The notes below the pieces were generated by a model. The model was not told the DNA's origin and ran no database searches. It worked only from the letters and a program-made list of their open reading frames with translations. The position numbers and the translations under genes were made by a program. Positions 1-5,263 of a DNA stretch of 5,263 nt are shown here, piece after piece; position 1 is the stretch's first letter, and every line of letters starts with the position of its first letter. The stretch is from Prevotellaceae bacterium (lineage in GTDB: Bacteria; Bacteroidota; Bacteroidia; Bacteroidales; UBA932): positions 1 through 5,263 of the forward strand of contig JAISSE010000115.1 of assembly GCA_031273285.1 (NCBI GenBank), in the 5' to 3' direction.

Positions 1-1
1 T

Positions 2-118
2 ATTATCAATTATCAATTATCAATTATCAATTATCAATTATCAATTATCAATTATCAATTATCAATTATCAATTATCAATTATCAATTATCAATTATCAA
101 TTATCAATTATCAATTAT
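2..118. repeat. Perfect heptanucleotide tandem repeat (ATTATCA)n
   Basis: The 7-bp unit ATTATCA is repeated 16 times without error from 2 to 113, plus a partial copy (ATTAT) to 118. The array ends 4 bp beyond the GH3 stop codon at 123-125; the base at position 1 already breaks the period, but the window edge hides what lies further left. Because 7 is not a multiple of 3, all three frames read the same seven-codon cycle. On the plus strand this cycle is stop-free (LSIINYQ). On the minus strand, the direction of the neighbouring gene, it has TGA and TAA in every frame. Perfect copies imply recent expansion by replication slippage. No hairpin is evident in the unit. Similar short heptamer arrays are known in cyanobacteria and occur in Bacteroidota; their function is unclear. 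Confidence 0.97.
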
Positions 119-122
119 ACCG

Positions 123-1646
123 CTATATTTTGCTGCGCGTATTTATGATTCTTAACAGCTGGTCGGCGTATTCGCGCGAATTATACAGTCGCGGTATTTT
201 ATTTTGCCCTCCCAGCTTGCCTTTCGATTCCATCCATTTGATGAAAGTTCCCTGCGGCAGGACAGTAAGTCGCAGACGCGAGAGAGTTATATTATGGTAT
301 CTTTTCGCTTCGTAGTCCGAATTAACCTCACACAGGGTTTTATCCAGCGTATTCGCGAAATGCTCGATATTTTGGGGCGGAGTATTAAATTCGATTAGCC
401 ATTCGTGCGATCCGTTCGACGTTTCGCTCATAAATATCGGAGCTACGGTATATTCCGAAACAATGGCATTTGTTTCGGAACAGGTTTTCTGCAATGCCTC
501 TTCGGCGTTTCCGACAATAAGTTCTTCGCCGAAAACGTTGATGTAGTGCGCCGTCCTTCCGGTTATCCGGATTTTGTGCGGATACAGTGAAGTGAATTTC
601 ACGGTGTCTCCAATCAGATAACGCCACAAACCGGCATTGGTCGATATTATCATTGCATAGTTTATGCCCGTCTCCACTTCCGCAATGGAGTATGTTTTCG
701 GCGACACTTTGCCCACTTCGGAGGCGGGCATAAATTCAAAGAAGATATTATTGTTTGCCAGCAGCAGCATCGAATCGTCGTTCGGCGAATCCTGAAAAGC
801 AAAAAAGCCTTCGGAGGCGTTGTACGTTTCCATATAGCACATTTTTTCGGAGGGTATAATCCGTTTAAACTGTTCGATGTACGGACCAAAGGCGACTCCG
901 CCGTGGAAGAACACTTCCAGACCGGGCCACAGCTCCAGCAGATGATTTTTGCCCGTATATTCCAGAATGCGGTTCAGCAAAACCAGATTCCACGAGGGCA
1001 CTCCGGCAAAACTTATCACGTTCCGGTTGCTCGAATAGCGGGCTATGCTGTCCGTTTTTTCATCAAAATCAGGAATCAAAGCCGTCTTTTTCGACGGTGT
1101 CCGCGCAAGTTCGGCATACCAGGGGGAGTTGTGAATCATGATTGCCGACAAATCGCCGGTTTTGATTTTGCTGTTAAATTCGTCGATTTTGCGGCTGCCG
1201 CCGAGGGTAAGCGACTTGCCGAGCAGTAAATTCGACCGGGGATTATTGATGAGATACTGAAGCGTAACATCCTTGCTTCCCGAAAAATGACAGTCCCGCA
1301 AACATTCGTAACTTACGGGAATAAATTTGCTCTTGCCGGCGGTTGTGCCCGACGATTTCGCAAACCATTTTACGGGAGTGTTCCACAGAATATTATTTTC
1401 GCCGCTGCGCATCCTTTTGATATAAGGCTGAAGAGCTGCATAATCGGATACGGGAACACTGTTCCTGAAATCTTCGATATTTCTTATTCGCTTGAAATTA
1501 TACCGCTCGCCGTATTCCGTTTTTTCGCCGGCTTTCAGCAAGGCGGAAAACACGGTTTCCTGCATTTCGTCCGGTCGTTTTCGTAACCGTTCAATCTCTT
1601 TAATCCTTTTTCTAAATACTTTAAGTATAAAACTGTTTACAAACAT
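123..1646 (-). CDS. GH3 (auxin-responsive promoter) family acyl-adenylate-forming enzyme
   Basis: A 507-residue protein of full length for the bacterial GH3 family. GH3 proteins belong to the ANL adenylating superfamily. Characterised plant members activate a carboxylic acid with ATP and transfer it to an amino acid; the substrate of the Bacteroidota members is not known. The ATP/AMP-binding signatures are present in order: SSGTTAGKSK at residues 98-107, HGG at 248-250, YNASEG at 275-280, YLIGDTVKF at 343-351, the hinge-like RITGR at 360-364, and a C-terminal GGQNKIPR at 479-486 that carries the probable catalytic lysine. No signal peptide or membrane segment is seen, so it should be cytoplasmic. 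The ATG at 1646 is chosen because the N-terminus (FILKVFRKRIKEIE) resembles family members; it sits in an AT-rich leader without a Shine-Dalgarno sequence. It lies 230 bp from rnfA with a promoter-like site between, so it is probably transcribed separately. No functional link to Rnf is evident. Confidence 0.93.
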   Translation of the reverse strand: MFVNSFILKVFRKRIKEIERLRKRPDEMQETVFSALLKAGEKTEYGERYNFKRIRNIEDFRNSVPVSDYAALQPYIKRMRSGENNILWNTPVKWFAKSSGTTAGKSKFIPVSYECLRDCHFSGSKDVTLQYLINNPRSNLLLGKSLTLGGSRKIDEFNSKIKTGDLSAIMIHNSPWYAELARTPSKKTALIPDFDEKTDSIARYSSNRNVISFAGVPSWNLVLLNRILEYTGKNHLLELWPGLEVFFHGGVAFGPYIEQFKRIIPSEKMCYMETYNASEGFFAFQDSPNDDSMLLLANNNIFFEFMPASEVGKVSPKTYSIAEVETGINYAMIISTNAGLWRYLIGDTVKFTSLYPHKIRITGRTAHYINVFGEELIVGNAEEALQKTCSETNAIVSEYTVAPIFMSETSNGSHEWLIEFNTPPQNIEHFANTLDKTLCEVNSDYEAKRYHNITLSRLRLTVLPQGTFIKWMESKGKLGGQNKIPRLYNSREYADQLLRIINTRSKI

Positions 1647-1669
1647 TTAATTTATAAGGTATTTTTTCA

Positions 1670-1677
1670 CAAAAGTA
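1670..1677 (-). promoter_or_regulatory. Candidate -7 element for the GH3 gene
   Basis: On the minus strand this reads TACTTTTG, an exact match to the Bacteroidota -7 consensus TAnnTTTG. It lies 23 bp before the GH3 start codon, which would give a short leader of about 17-20 nt. The -33 element is weak: at the usual 19-bp spacing the sequence is TTAG, and a TTTG sits too close (11 bp). The surroundings are very AT-rich, so a chance match is possible. Confidence 0.4.
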
Positions 1678-1700
1678 ATAATATTCCGCAAACAACCTAA

Positions 1701-1844
1701 TTATTTCGGCATACGGCTGACTGTAAGCATATAAAAATATTTTTCGTGAGGATGAACAATTTTTCCCCGCTGCGAAAAGCGGATTTTTTCGATGACGCGG
1801 GCGGCAAACGACTGTCGGTCGACATGTTTGTTTTTGCCCGACAA
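1701..1844 (-). CDS. Possible small basic protein, 47 residues, unknown function
   Basis: An open frame in the gap between rnfA and the GH3 gene begins with TTG at 1844, preceded by a weak purine-rich GGCGGGA, and ends at TAA (1701-1703). It is the only frame in this gap that looks coding. The inferred peptide is basic and hydrophilic, starting SGKNKHVDRQSFAARVIEK and ending KYFYMLTVSRMPK, and its codons end often in G or C as in the neighbouring genes. No ATG is in frame before residue 39. An in-frame TGA at 1872-1874 blocks extension into rnfA. If real, it starts 32 bp after the rnfA stop and could be the last cistron of the rnf operon. It matches no family I recognise. It may also be a decayed gene end or a chance frame. 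A competing 84-codon ATG frame (1875-1621) overlaps the GH3 start and looks less protein-like. Confidence 0.33.
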   Translation of the reverse strand: MSGKNKHVDRQSFAARVIEKIRFSQRGKIVHPHEKYFYMLTVSRMPK

Positions 1845-1876
1845 CTTTATTCCCGCCGTTTCGCCCGTCTGTCATG

Positions 1877-2455
1877 CTATTTCACTATTCCTCCGAAACC
1901 CATAAACGCCATTGCAAGCAATCCCGCCACGATTAGCGCGATGGGGTATCCTTTCATCTGTTTCGGCACGTTCGATGTCAAGTCGAGCTGCTCGCGAAGT
2001 CCGGCGAATAAAATCAACGCCAGAGCAAATCCGACCCCGTTGGCAAGGGCGAATACCGCCGTTTGCGCGAGATTGTAGTCTTTCTGAATCGACAGTATGG
2101 CTATTCCCAGCACCGCGCAGTTGGTTGTTATCAGGGGGAGAAAGATTCCCAAAGCCTGATAGAGCGAAGGACTTGCTTTTTTCAGAATGATTTCGACCAT
2201 CTGCACCAGCGCCGCTATCACGAGAATAAAGGAGATGGTCTGCATGTATTCGATTTGCAGGGGAATCAGGATGAAATGCTGTATCAGATATGTTACTATC
2301 GCCGCCAGCGTCAGCACGAATATCACTGCGCCGCCCATGCCCGCGGATGTACTTACCTTGCCGGATACTCCGAGAAACGGACATATCCCCAGAAACTGCG
2401 CCAGCACCACATTGTTTACGAAAACCGCCGCGATTATGATTAGAATATATTCCAT
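1877..2455 (-). CDS. rnfA: Rnf electron transport complex subunit A
   Basis: A 192-residue integral membrane protein, the usual length for RnfA/NqrE. About six transmembrane segments are visible, roughly at residues 4-26, 39-59, 70-91, 102-122, 130-152 and 170-191. The signature VLAQFLGICPFLGVS near the N-terminus carries Cys25, and TTNCAVLG carries Cys113. In the Rnf/Nqr families these two cysteines, with the matching pair in RnfE, are known to hold a [2Fe-2S] centre within the membrane. The subunit helps pass electrons across the membrane in the ferredoxin:NAD+ oxidoreductase that pumps Na+ or H+. The start ATG at 2455 lies 6 bp after the rnfE stop, so translational coupling is likely. It is the last gene of the rnfDGEA block; no clear hairpin terminator follows its TAG stop. 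The neighbouring rnfD and rnfG point to Rnf rather than Nqr. Confidence 0.96.
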   Translation of the reverse strand: MEYILIIIAAVFVNNVVLAQFLGICPFLGVSGKVSTSAGMGGAVIFVLTLAAIVTYLIQHFILIPLQIEYMQTISFILVIAALVQMVEIILKKASPSLYQALGIFLPLITTNCAVLGIAILSIQKDYNLAQTAVFALANGVGFALALILFAGLREQLDLTSNVPKQMKGYPIALIVAGLLAMAFMGFGGIVK

Positions 2456-2461
2456 AATTAA

Positions 2462-3058
2462 TTATTTCTTAACAAATTTCCTTTTTACGATATTAAAGAG
2501 AATCATCAGATATGCCAGGGCGAAAAACGCTCCGGGGGCAAGTATGAACAGAATCATTCCGTCGCCGGAGGTCAGTTTGTGTCCGAAGACGGAATAGTCG
2601 CCCAGAAGTTCGCGGACAAAGCCCAGACAGGTGAGCGCCAGCGTGAATCCGAGTCCTATCCCCAAACCGTCGAAGATGGAATCGACAGCTCCGTTTTTCG
2701 ACGCAAAGGATTCGGCGCGGGCTAAAACTATGCAGTTTACGACTATCAGCGGTATGAAGATGCCCAGCGTGGCGTGAATATCGGGAAGATACCCCGCCAT
2801 AAGCAAATCGACCACCGTTACGAATGCCGCAATGATGACGATATACGACGGAATGCGCACCTTGTCGGGTATCAGCTTCGCGACCAAGGATATCGTCAGG
2901 TTCGAGAGCATCAGCACGAATGCGGTAGCCAGCCCCATCGACAGACCGTTGATTGCGGATGAGGTGGTGGCAAGTGTGGGACACATTCCCAATATCAGCA
3001 CGAAAGTGGGATTTTCCGCGAATATGCCTTTTATGATTATCTGTATTTTTTCTTTCAT
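2462..3058 (-). CDS. rnfE: Rnf electron transport complex subunit E
   Basis: A 198-residue membrane protein homologous to RnfA and of normal length for RnfE/NqrD. The signature ENPTFVLILGMCPTLATTS carries Cys26, and LIVVNCIVLARAESFA carries Cys109. By family knowledge these cysteines complete the [2Fe-2S] site shared with RnfA. Around six hydrophobic helices are present, with a lysine-rich C-terminus (VKRKFVKK). The ATG at 3058 is only 4 bp beyond the rnfG stop, which supports one polycistronic message. No Shine-Dalgarno sequence is seen, as is common in Bacteroidota. The order G-E-A agrees with other Bacteroidota rnf clusters. It cannot be separated from NqrD by motifs alone, but the company of RnfD and RnfG decides the call. 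Confidence 0.96.
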   Translation of the reverse strand: MKEKIQIIIKGIFAENPTFVLILGMCPTLATTSSAINGLSMGLATAFVLMLSNLTISLVAKLIPDKVRIPSYIVIIAAFVTVVDLLMAGYLPDIHATLGIFIPLIVVNCIVLARAESFASKNGAVDSIFDGLGIGLGFTLALTCLGFVRELLGDYSVFGHKLTSGDGMILFILAPGAFFALAYLMILFNIVKRKFVKK

Positions 3059-3062
3059 ATGC

Positions 3063-3695
3063 CTATTGATTATCTGTTTCCTTGTTTGATGTGGCGCCGG
3101 TGTCGCCGTCCCGTGCCTCCTGCTTCATGACGTCTTCCCGATATACCCGGTATGCCCTTGCCACAGCGTCGCAAAAGGCTTTCGAACTGATTGTCGAGGC
3201 GGTGATTGCTTCGACGTCGCCTCCTTCCTTGCGTACCGCAAGTTTGTAGGTTTCAGGATTTTTACCCTGAAACTGCAGGCTGAAACCGCTTTTCTTCGGG
3301 TTGATTTTGTCGCCAAGTCCGGGTGTTTCGCTGTGCGATATTACATTGATGCTGTTTATCGTTCCGTCGGCGAGAAACCCGACGAGCAGCACAAATTTTC
3401 CGCCGTAGCCGTTGTTTGTAAAAGTCTGCACGGCAGCACCCGCACTGTTCCCGTCCTTCGTTGCGGGATAAACATATACGGTGTCGCCGTCGACGTATTT
3501 TTTATACACGTCATCGGAGGGATTATTGTCGAAAGGGGGCAGGACGTCCGATATTCCCCGGTTGATTTTTTGAATCCGCACCGCTTCAATCGAGTCTTTT
3601 GTAAGCTCGTAGACGCCCGCAAGCACTGCCGACGAAACAAAAGTGATTGTCAGAAGTGTCAGTGTCATATTTTTAAAAGACGATTCTTTTGCCAT
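3063..3695 (-). CDS. rnfG: Rnf electron transport complex subunit G (covalent FMN subunit)
   Basis: A 210-residue protein with one N-terminal membrane anchor (about residues 10-30) followed by an extracytoplasmic FMN-binding domain. The conserved SETPGLGDKI is at 122-131. The flavinylation site is EAITASTISS at 162-171; the predicted FMN-linked threonine is Thr168, attached through a phosphoester bond by the flavin transferase ApbE (not in this window). Compared with the canonical D-x-x-[S/T]-G-A-T pattern, the leading Asp is Glu162, the Gly is Ala166 and the Ala is Ser167. The C-terminus (190-210) is hydrophilic and probably disordered. The ATG at 3695 is supported by a good ribosome-binding site, AAGGAG, 6 nt upstream. 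It follows rnfD by 33 bp and precedes rnfE by 4 bp. In the complex it relays electrons on the outer side of the membrane. Confidence 0.95.
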   Translation of the reverse strand: MAKESSFKNMTLTLLTITFVSSAVLAGVYELTKDSIEAVRIQKINRGISDVLPPFDNNPSDDVYKKYVDGDTVYVYPATKDGNSAGAAVQTFTNNGYGGKFVLLVGFLADGTINSINVISHSETPGLGDKINPKKSGFSLQFQGKNPETYKLAVRKEGGDVEAITASTISSKAFCDAVARAYRVYREDVMKQEARDGDTGATSNKETDNQ

Positions 3696-3701
3696 TTATA
3701 T

Positions 3702-3707
3702 CTCCTT
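3702..3707 (-). promoter_or_regulatory. Shine-Dalgarno sequence of rnfG
   Basis: The minus strand reads AAGGAG followed by a 6-nt spacer and the rnfG ATG. It is the only strong Shine-Dalgarno sequence among the genes here; the other starts lie in AT-rich leaders or in tight junctions. It fixes the rnfG start and fits the larger 33-bp gap after rnfD. Confidence 0.7.
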
Positions 3708-3728
3708 TTTAATTTAAGAAACACACGA

Positions 3729-4727
3729 TTATCCGTTTATTTTTTTACCGAAACGCTTAGGTTTGACATACAGGTTTATCAGTGGAACCACCGCATTCAT
3801 TATCAGTATTGCAAAGGATATTCCTTCGGGAAATGCTCCCCAGTACCGAATCACACAGGTGAGAATACCGATTCCGACGGCATATATCACCGCTCCTTTT
3901 TTGACCATGGGCGAAGTAACATAGTCGGTAGCCATGAAGATTGCGCCCAGCAGAAGCCCTCCCGACAGCAAATGAAACAGCGGGTCGGGATGTGTTGCGG
4001 GGGCGGCTAACCAGAAGATGCCGGTAAATATCGCGACGGTCAGAAATACCGTTACGGGAATATGCCAGGTGATGACTTTCCGTATCAGCAGATATGCGAA
4101 TCCGAGCAGCAGCGCCAGCGCGGACACTTCGCCGAACGACCCTCCTGTCTGCCCGAACAGCATGTGAAAGTACGAAAATCCGTGTTCCGCCATTATCTCC
4201 TGCGGCGTATGCCCGTCGGCAATACCGTGAGCCATTATCGCGAGAGGGGTTGCGCCACTGGTCGCGTCGGCGGAAAACAGCAGGGAAGCCGGCGCGTCCC
4301 ACGAAGTCATGGCGACGGGAAAGGAAATCAGCAGGAAGATACGCCCCGCGATTGCCGGATTGAACAGGTTGCTTCCAAGTCCTCCGAAACTGATTTTTGC
4401 CACTCCGATGGCAAACGCCGCGCCGAGGGCTACCATATATAAAGGTATACCCGACGGGAGATTCATCGCCAGCAGCAAACCCGTGAGCGCCGCGGACAGG
4501 TCGAATACGGTCGGGCGCACTTTCAGTACGTATTTCTGCAACAGCCACTCCAAACCCACGCATACTCCCACCGATACAAGTGTAACCAGCAGGGTATTGA
4601 CCCCGAAAAACAATACCGAGACCGCGAATGCCGGAAGCAGCGCAATAATCACGTCTCGCATCAAACCTTGCGTCGTCGCACTATCGTGGATATGAGGCGA
4701 CGGAGATACTACCAATTTTTTTTCCAT
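3729..4727 (-). CDS. rnfD: Rnf electron transport complex subunit D (covalent FMN membrane subunit)
   Basis: A 332-residue polytopic membrane protein, normal length for RnfD and shorter than NqrB. The N-terminus LVVSPSPHIHD is characteristic of RnfD. Other conserved motifs are NPAIAGR at 123-129, the flavinylation motif DATSGATP at 154-161 with predicted FMN-bearing Thr160, and ATDYVTSP at 266-273. Eight to ten hydrophobic helices are visible, with a periplasmic insert around 145-200 that holds the flavin site. The protein carries electrons between RnfC/RnfG and the membrane cofactors and is thought to take part in ion translocation. The ATG at 4727 matches the family start. Unusually for a cluster of this type, nothing resembling rnfC ends just upstream. 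Instead a promoter-like site lies 26-56 bp before the start, making rnfD look like the first gene of its transcript. Confidence 0.96.
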   Translation of the reverse strand: MEKKLVVSPSPHIHDSATTQGLMRDVIIALLPAFAVSVLFFGVNTLLVTLVSVGVCVGLEWLLQKYVLKVRPTVFDLSAALTGLLLAMNLPSGIPLYMVALGAAFAIGVAKISFGGLGSNLFNPAIAGRIFLLISFPVAMTSWDAPASLLFSADATSGATPLAIMAHGIADGHTPQEIMAEHGFSYFHMLFGQTGGSFGEVSALALLLGFAYLLIRKVITWHIPVTVFLTVAIFTGIFWLAAPATHPDPLFHLLSGGLLLGAIFMATDYVTSPMVKKGAVIYAVGIGILTCVIRYWGAFPEGISFAILIMNAVVPLINLYVKPKRFGKKING

Positions 4728-4752
4728 CTAAAGTTCATTTCAATACAACGGG

Positions 4753-4783
4753 CAAAATTAACTGTTTTTTTTGAAACCGCAAT
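4753..4783 (-). promoter_or_regulatory. Candidate Bacteroidota-type promoter of rnfDGEA
   Basis: On the minus strand the -7 box is TAATTTTG (4753-4760), an exact match to TAnnTTTG and followed by C as often seen. The -33 box is ATTG (4780-4783), three of four matches to TTTG. The spacer is exactly 19 bp, the preferred distance for the primary sigma factor of this phylum. Transcription would start near 4746, leaving a leader of about 18-20 nt before the rnfD ATG. Confidence 0.6.
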
Positions 4784-4791
4784 TTTTGATG

Positions 4792-4849
4792 AAAAAAAGG
4801 GGTGAATTTGACTGTGCCGAATGCAAGTTCGGCGTAGCCAAATCCACCC
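4792..4849 (-). terminator. Rho-independent terminator-like hairpin upstream of rnfD
   Basis: Positions 4800-4821 pair with 4828-4849 around a 6-base loop. The loop-proximal 6 bp (GCCGAA/TTCGGC) are perfect. On the minus strand the whole 22-bp stem has two adjacent mismatches and two G-U pairs. One base (C) separates the stem from a run of seven T (complement of 4792-4798), so the polarity fits the minus strand only. It would end a transcript entering from the right, just before the rnfD promoter. The distal stem is AT-rich, so strength is uncertain. Confidence 0.55.
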
Positions 4850-4850
4850 G

Positions 4851-5048
4851 TGTGACCCACTTCGGAAGGGGGTGCAACCCGGTCGCGAAGTGGGTACCAC
4901 CCTCTCCCGAAATAGCCGCCACCCTCTCCCGAAATAGCGACCGGTCTTTCCCGAAATAGCTACCATTCTCTACCGAAATAGCCACCACCCTCTCCCGAAA
5001 TAGCCGCAACCCTCTCCCGAAACTGGTGTGACCCACTTTCGAACCTAA
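4851..5048. repeat. Degenerate tandem array, nine 22-bp units
   Basis: Six units from 4895 to 5026 are obvious, with consensus ACCCTCTCCCGAAATAGC plus four variable bases. The 22-bp register extends to two more units on the left (4851, 4873) and one on the right (5027), giving nine units with no indel. GAA occurs at unit positions 15-17 in all nine, and ACCC at positions 5-8 in seven of nine; the units at 4939 and 4961 are the divergent ones. The first and last units both begin TGTGACCCACTT, and the second and eighth both carry GCAACCC, so the unit types are arranged almost symmetrically. The left two units can also form a 10-bp hairpin (4855-4864 with 4886-4895). A 22-bp period places each copy on nearly the same face of the helix. 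No CRISPR-like spacers are present. Confidence 0.85.
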
Positions 5049-5141
5049 GCTGGACAAGCCGGAACCAAAAAGGGAAGAAAATTCGGCTAAATCTTATTTT
5101 GAGGTGCTATGGATGGAGTTCCCGTCGTTCGTCGTAGCGAT
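5049..5141. other. Intergenic stretch without a recognised feature
   Basis: No supported gene or RNA. On the plus strand a stop-to-stop frame from about 5031 to 5156 gives a peptide-like stretch (KLDKPEPKREENSAKSYF) but lacks a normal start. No minus-strand frame resembles the C-terminus of RnfC. Confidence 0.5.
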
Positions 5142-5154
5142 AGCCCGAAGGGCT
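5142..5154. repeat. Short perfect hairpin
   Basis: AGCCC-GAA-GGGCT forms a 5-bp stem with a 3-base loop. It lies 5 bp before the larger palindrome and may be part of the same repeated element. No T-run follows on either strand, so it is not a typical terminator. Confidence 0.5.
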
Positions 5155-5159
5155 TAATG

Positions 5160-5252
5160 CCGCGATATGTAGAGACCGTCTCCGCGTGTGTCCTGTATCC
5201 GCAATGTCGCTGAGGAGACAGGACATGCCCAGTCTCTACAATATTGCAGCGG
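5160..5252. repeat. Large imperfect palindrome (REP/MITE-like)
   Basis: Nested inverted repeats: CCGC (5160-5163) with GCGG (5249-5252), TGTAGAGAC (5168-5176) with GTCTCTACA (5232-5240), and TGTCCTGT (5189-5196) with ACAGGACA (5218-5225). The arms enclose an unpaired centre of about 21 bp. The GTAGAGAC/GTCTCTAC arms resemble intergenic palindromic repeats I recall from Bacteroidota and cyanobacterial genomes. It could be a non-autonomous element or a structured RNA. No transposase or clear target-site duplication is visible in the window. Confidence 0.6.
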
Positions 5253-5263
5253 AGGATTCAATA

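Noticed and set aside
1809..1821. Hairpin CGAC-TGTCG-GTCG as an rnfA terminator
   Set aside because: The stem is only 4 bp and no T-run follows on the minus strand.
1621..1875. 84-codon minus-strand ATG frame directly after rnfA
   Set aside because: It overlaps the GH3 start, its composition is not protein-like (Cys/Arg-rich, then AT-driven residues), and the gap is better explained by the 1701-1844 frame or by non-coding DNA.
1877..4727. Nqr (Na+-NADH:quinone reductase) instead of Rnf
   Set aside because: RnfD length and N-terminal SPSPHIH motif, and the D-G-E-A order, fit Rnf; NqrB is longer and nqr operons have the order A-F with nqrA first.
4851..5048. CRISPR array or plasmid-type iteron origin
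   Set aside because: Units are directly abutting with no unique spacers, no cas or rep gene is present, and the context is a chromosomal metabolic operon; an iteron-like binding role remains only a hypothesis.
5031..5156. Plus-strand stop-to-stop frame with a peptide-like stretch (KLDKPEPKREENSAKSYF)
   Set aside because: No ATG or TTG and no in-frame GTG start until deep in the frame, no ribosome-binding site, and it begins within the repeat array.
5109..5213. 34-codon plus-strand ATG frame
   Set aside because: It runs through the hairpin and into the palindrome, so its sequence is explained by those repeats; no family resemblance.
5251..5263. GGAGG at the right edge, possibly a ribosome-binding site for a plus-strand gene starting beyond the window
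   Set aside because: It overlaps the arm of the palindrome, and the putative start codon is not in the window.

Overview
The window looks like a chromosomal segment of a Bacteroidota bacterium, most likely a member of the Bacteroidales. The reasons are the rnfD-G-E-A gene order, a GH3-family acyl-adenylate enzyme of the kind common in that phylum, start codons set in AT-rich leaders mostly without a Shine-Dalgarno sequence, and promoter-like sites of the TAnnTTTG type. Every confident gene lies on the minus strand, so the window reads biologically from right to left.

Right-hand region (about 4728-5263): no convincing gene, but dense structure. From right to left there is a large imperfect palindrome (5160-5252), a small perfect hairpin (5142-5154), a degenerate tandem array of nine 22-bp units (4851-5048), a terminator-like hairpin followed by a T7 run on the minus strand (4792-4849), and a well-spaced Bacteroidota-type promoter (4753-4783) about 26 bp before rnfD.

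Centre (1877-4727): rnfD, rnfG, rnfE and rnfA form a compact operon with gaps of 33, 4 and 6 bp. They encode the membrane part of the Rnf complex, which couples ferredoxin:NAD+ electron transfer to Na+ or H+ translocation. RnfD and RnfG are the covalent-flavin subunits, and RnfA and RnfE form the membrane pair with conserved cysteines for a [2Fe-2S] centre. The soluble-side partners RnfB and RnfC are not in the window. They would normally lie immediately upstream of rnfD, where the repeat/terminator/promoter region is found instead. This suggests that the rnf cluster is interrupted or split into two transcription units.

Left-hand region (1-1876): a 230-bp gap with a possible 47-codon small ORF and a promoter-like site, then a full-length GH3-family gene (123-1646). 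A perfect 7-bp tandem repeat of almost 17 copies starts 4 bp beyond the GH3 stop codon and runs to the left edge.

No tRNA, rRNA, CRISPR array, transposase or complete mobile element was seen. The most unusual part of the window is the structured intergenic block upstream of rnfD.
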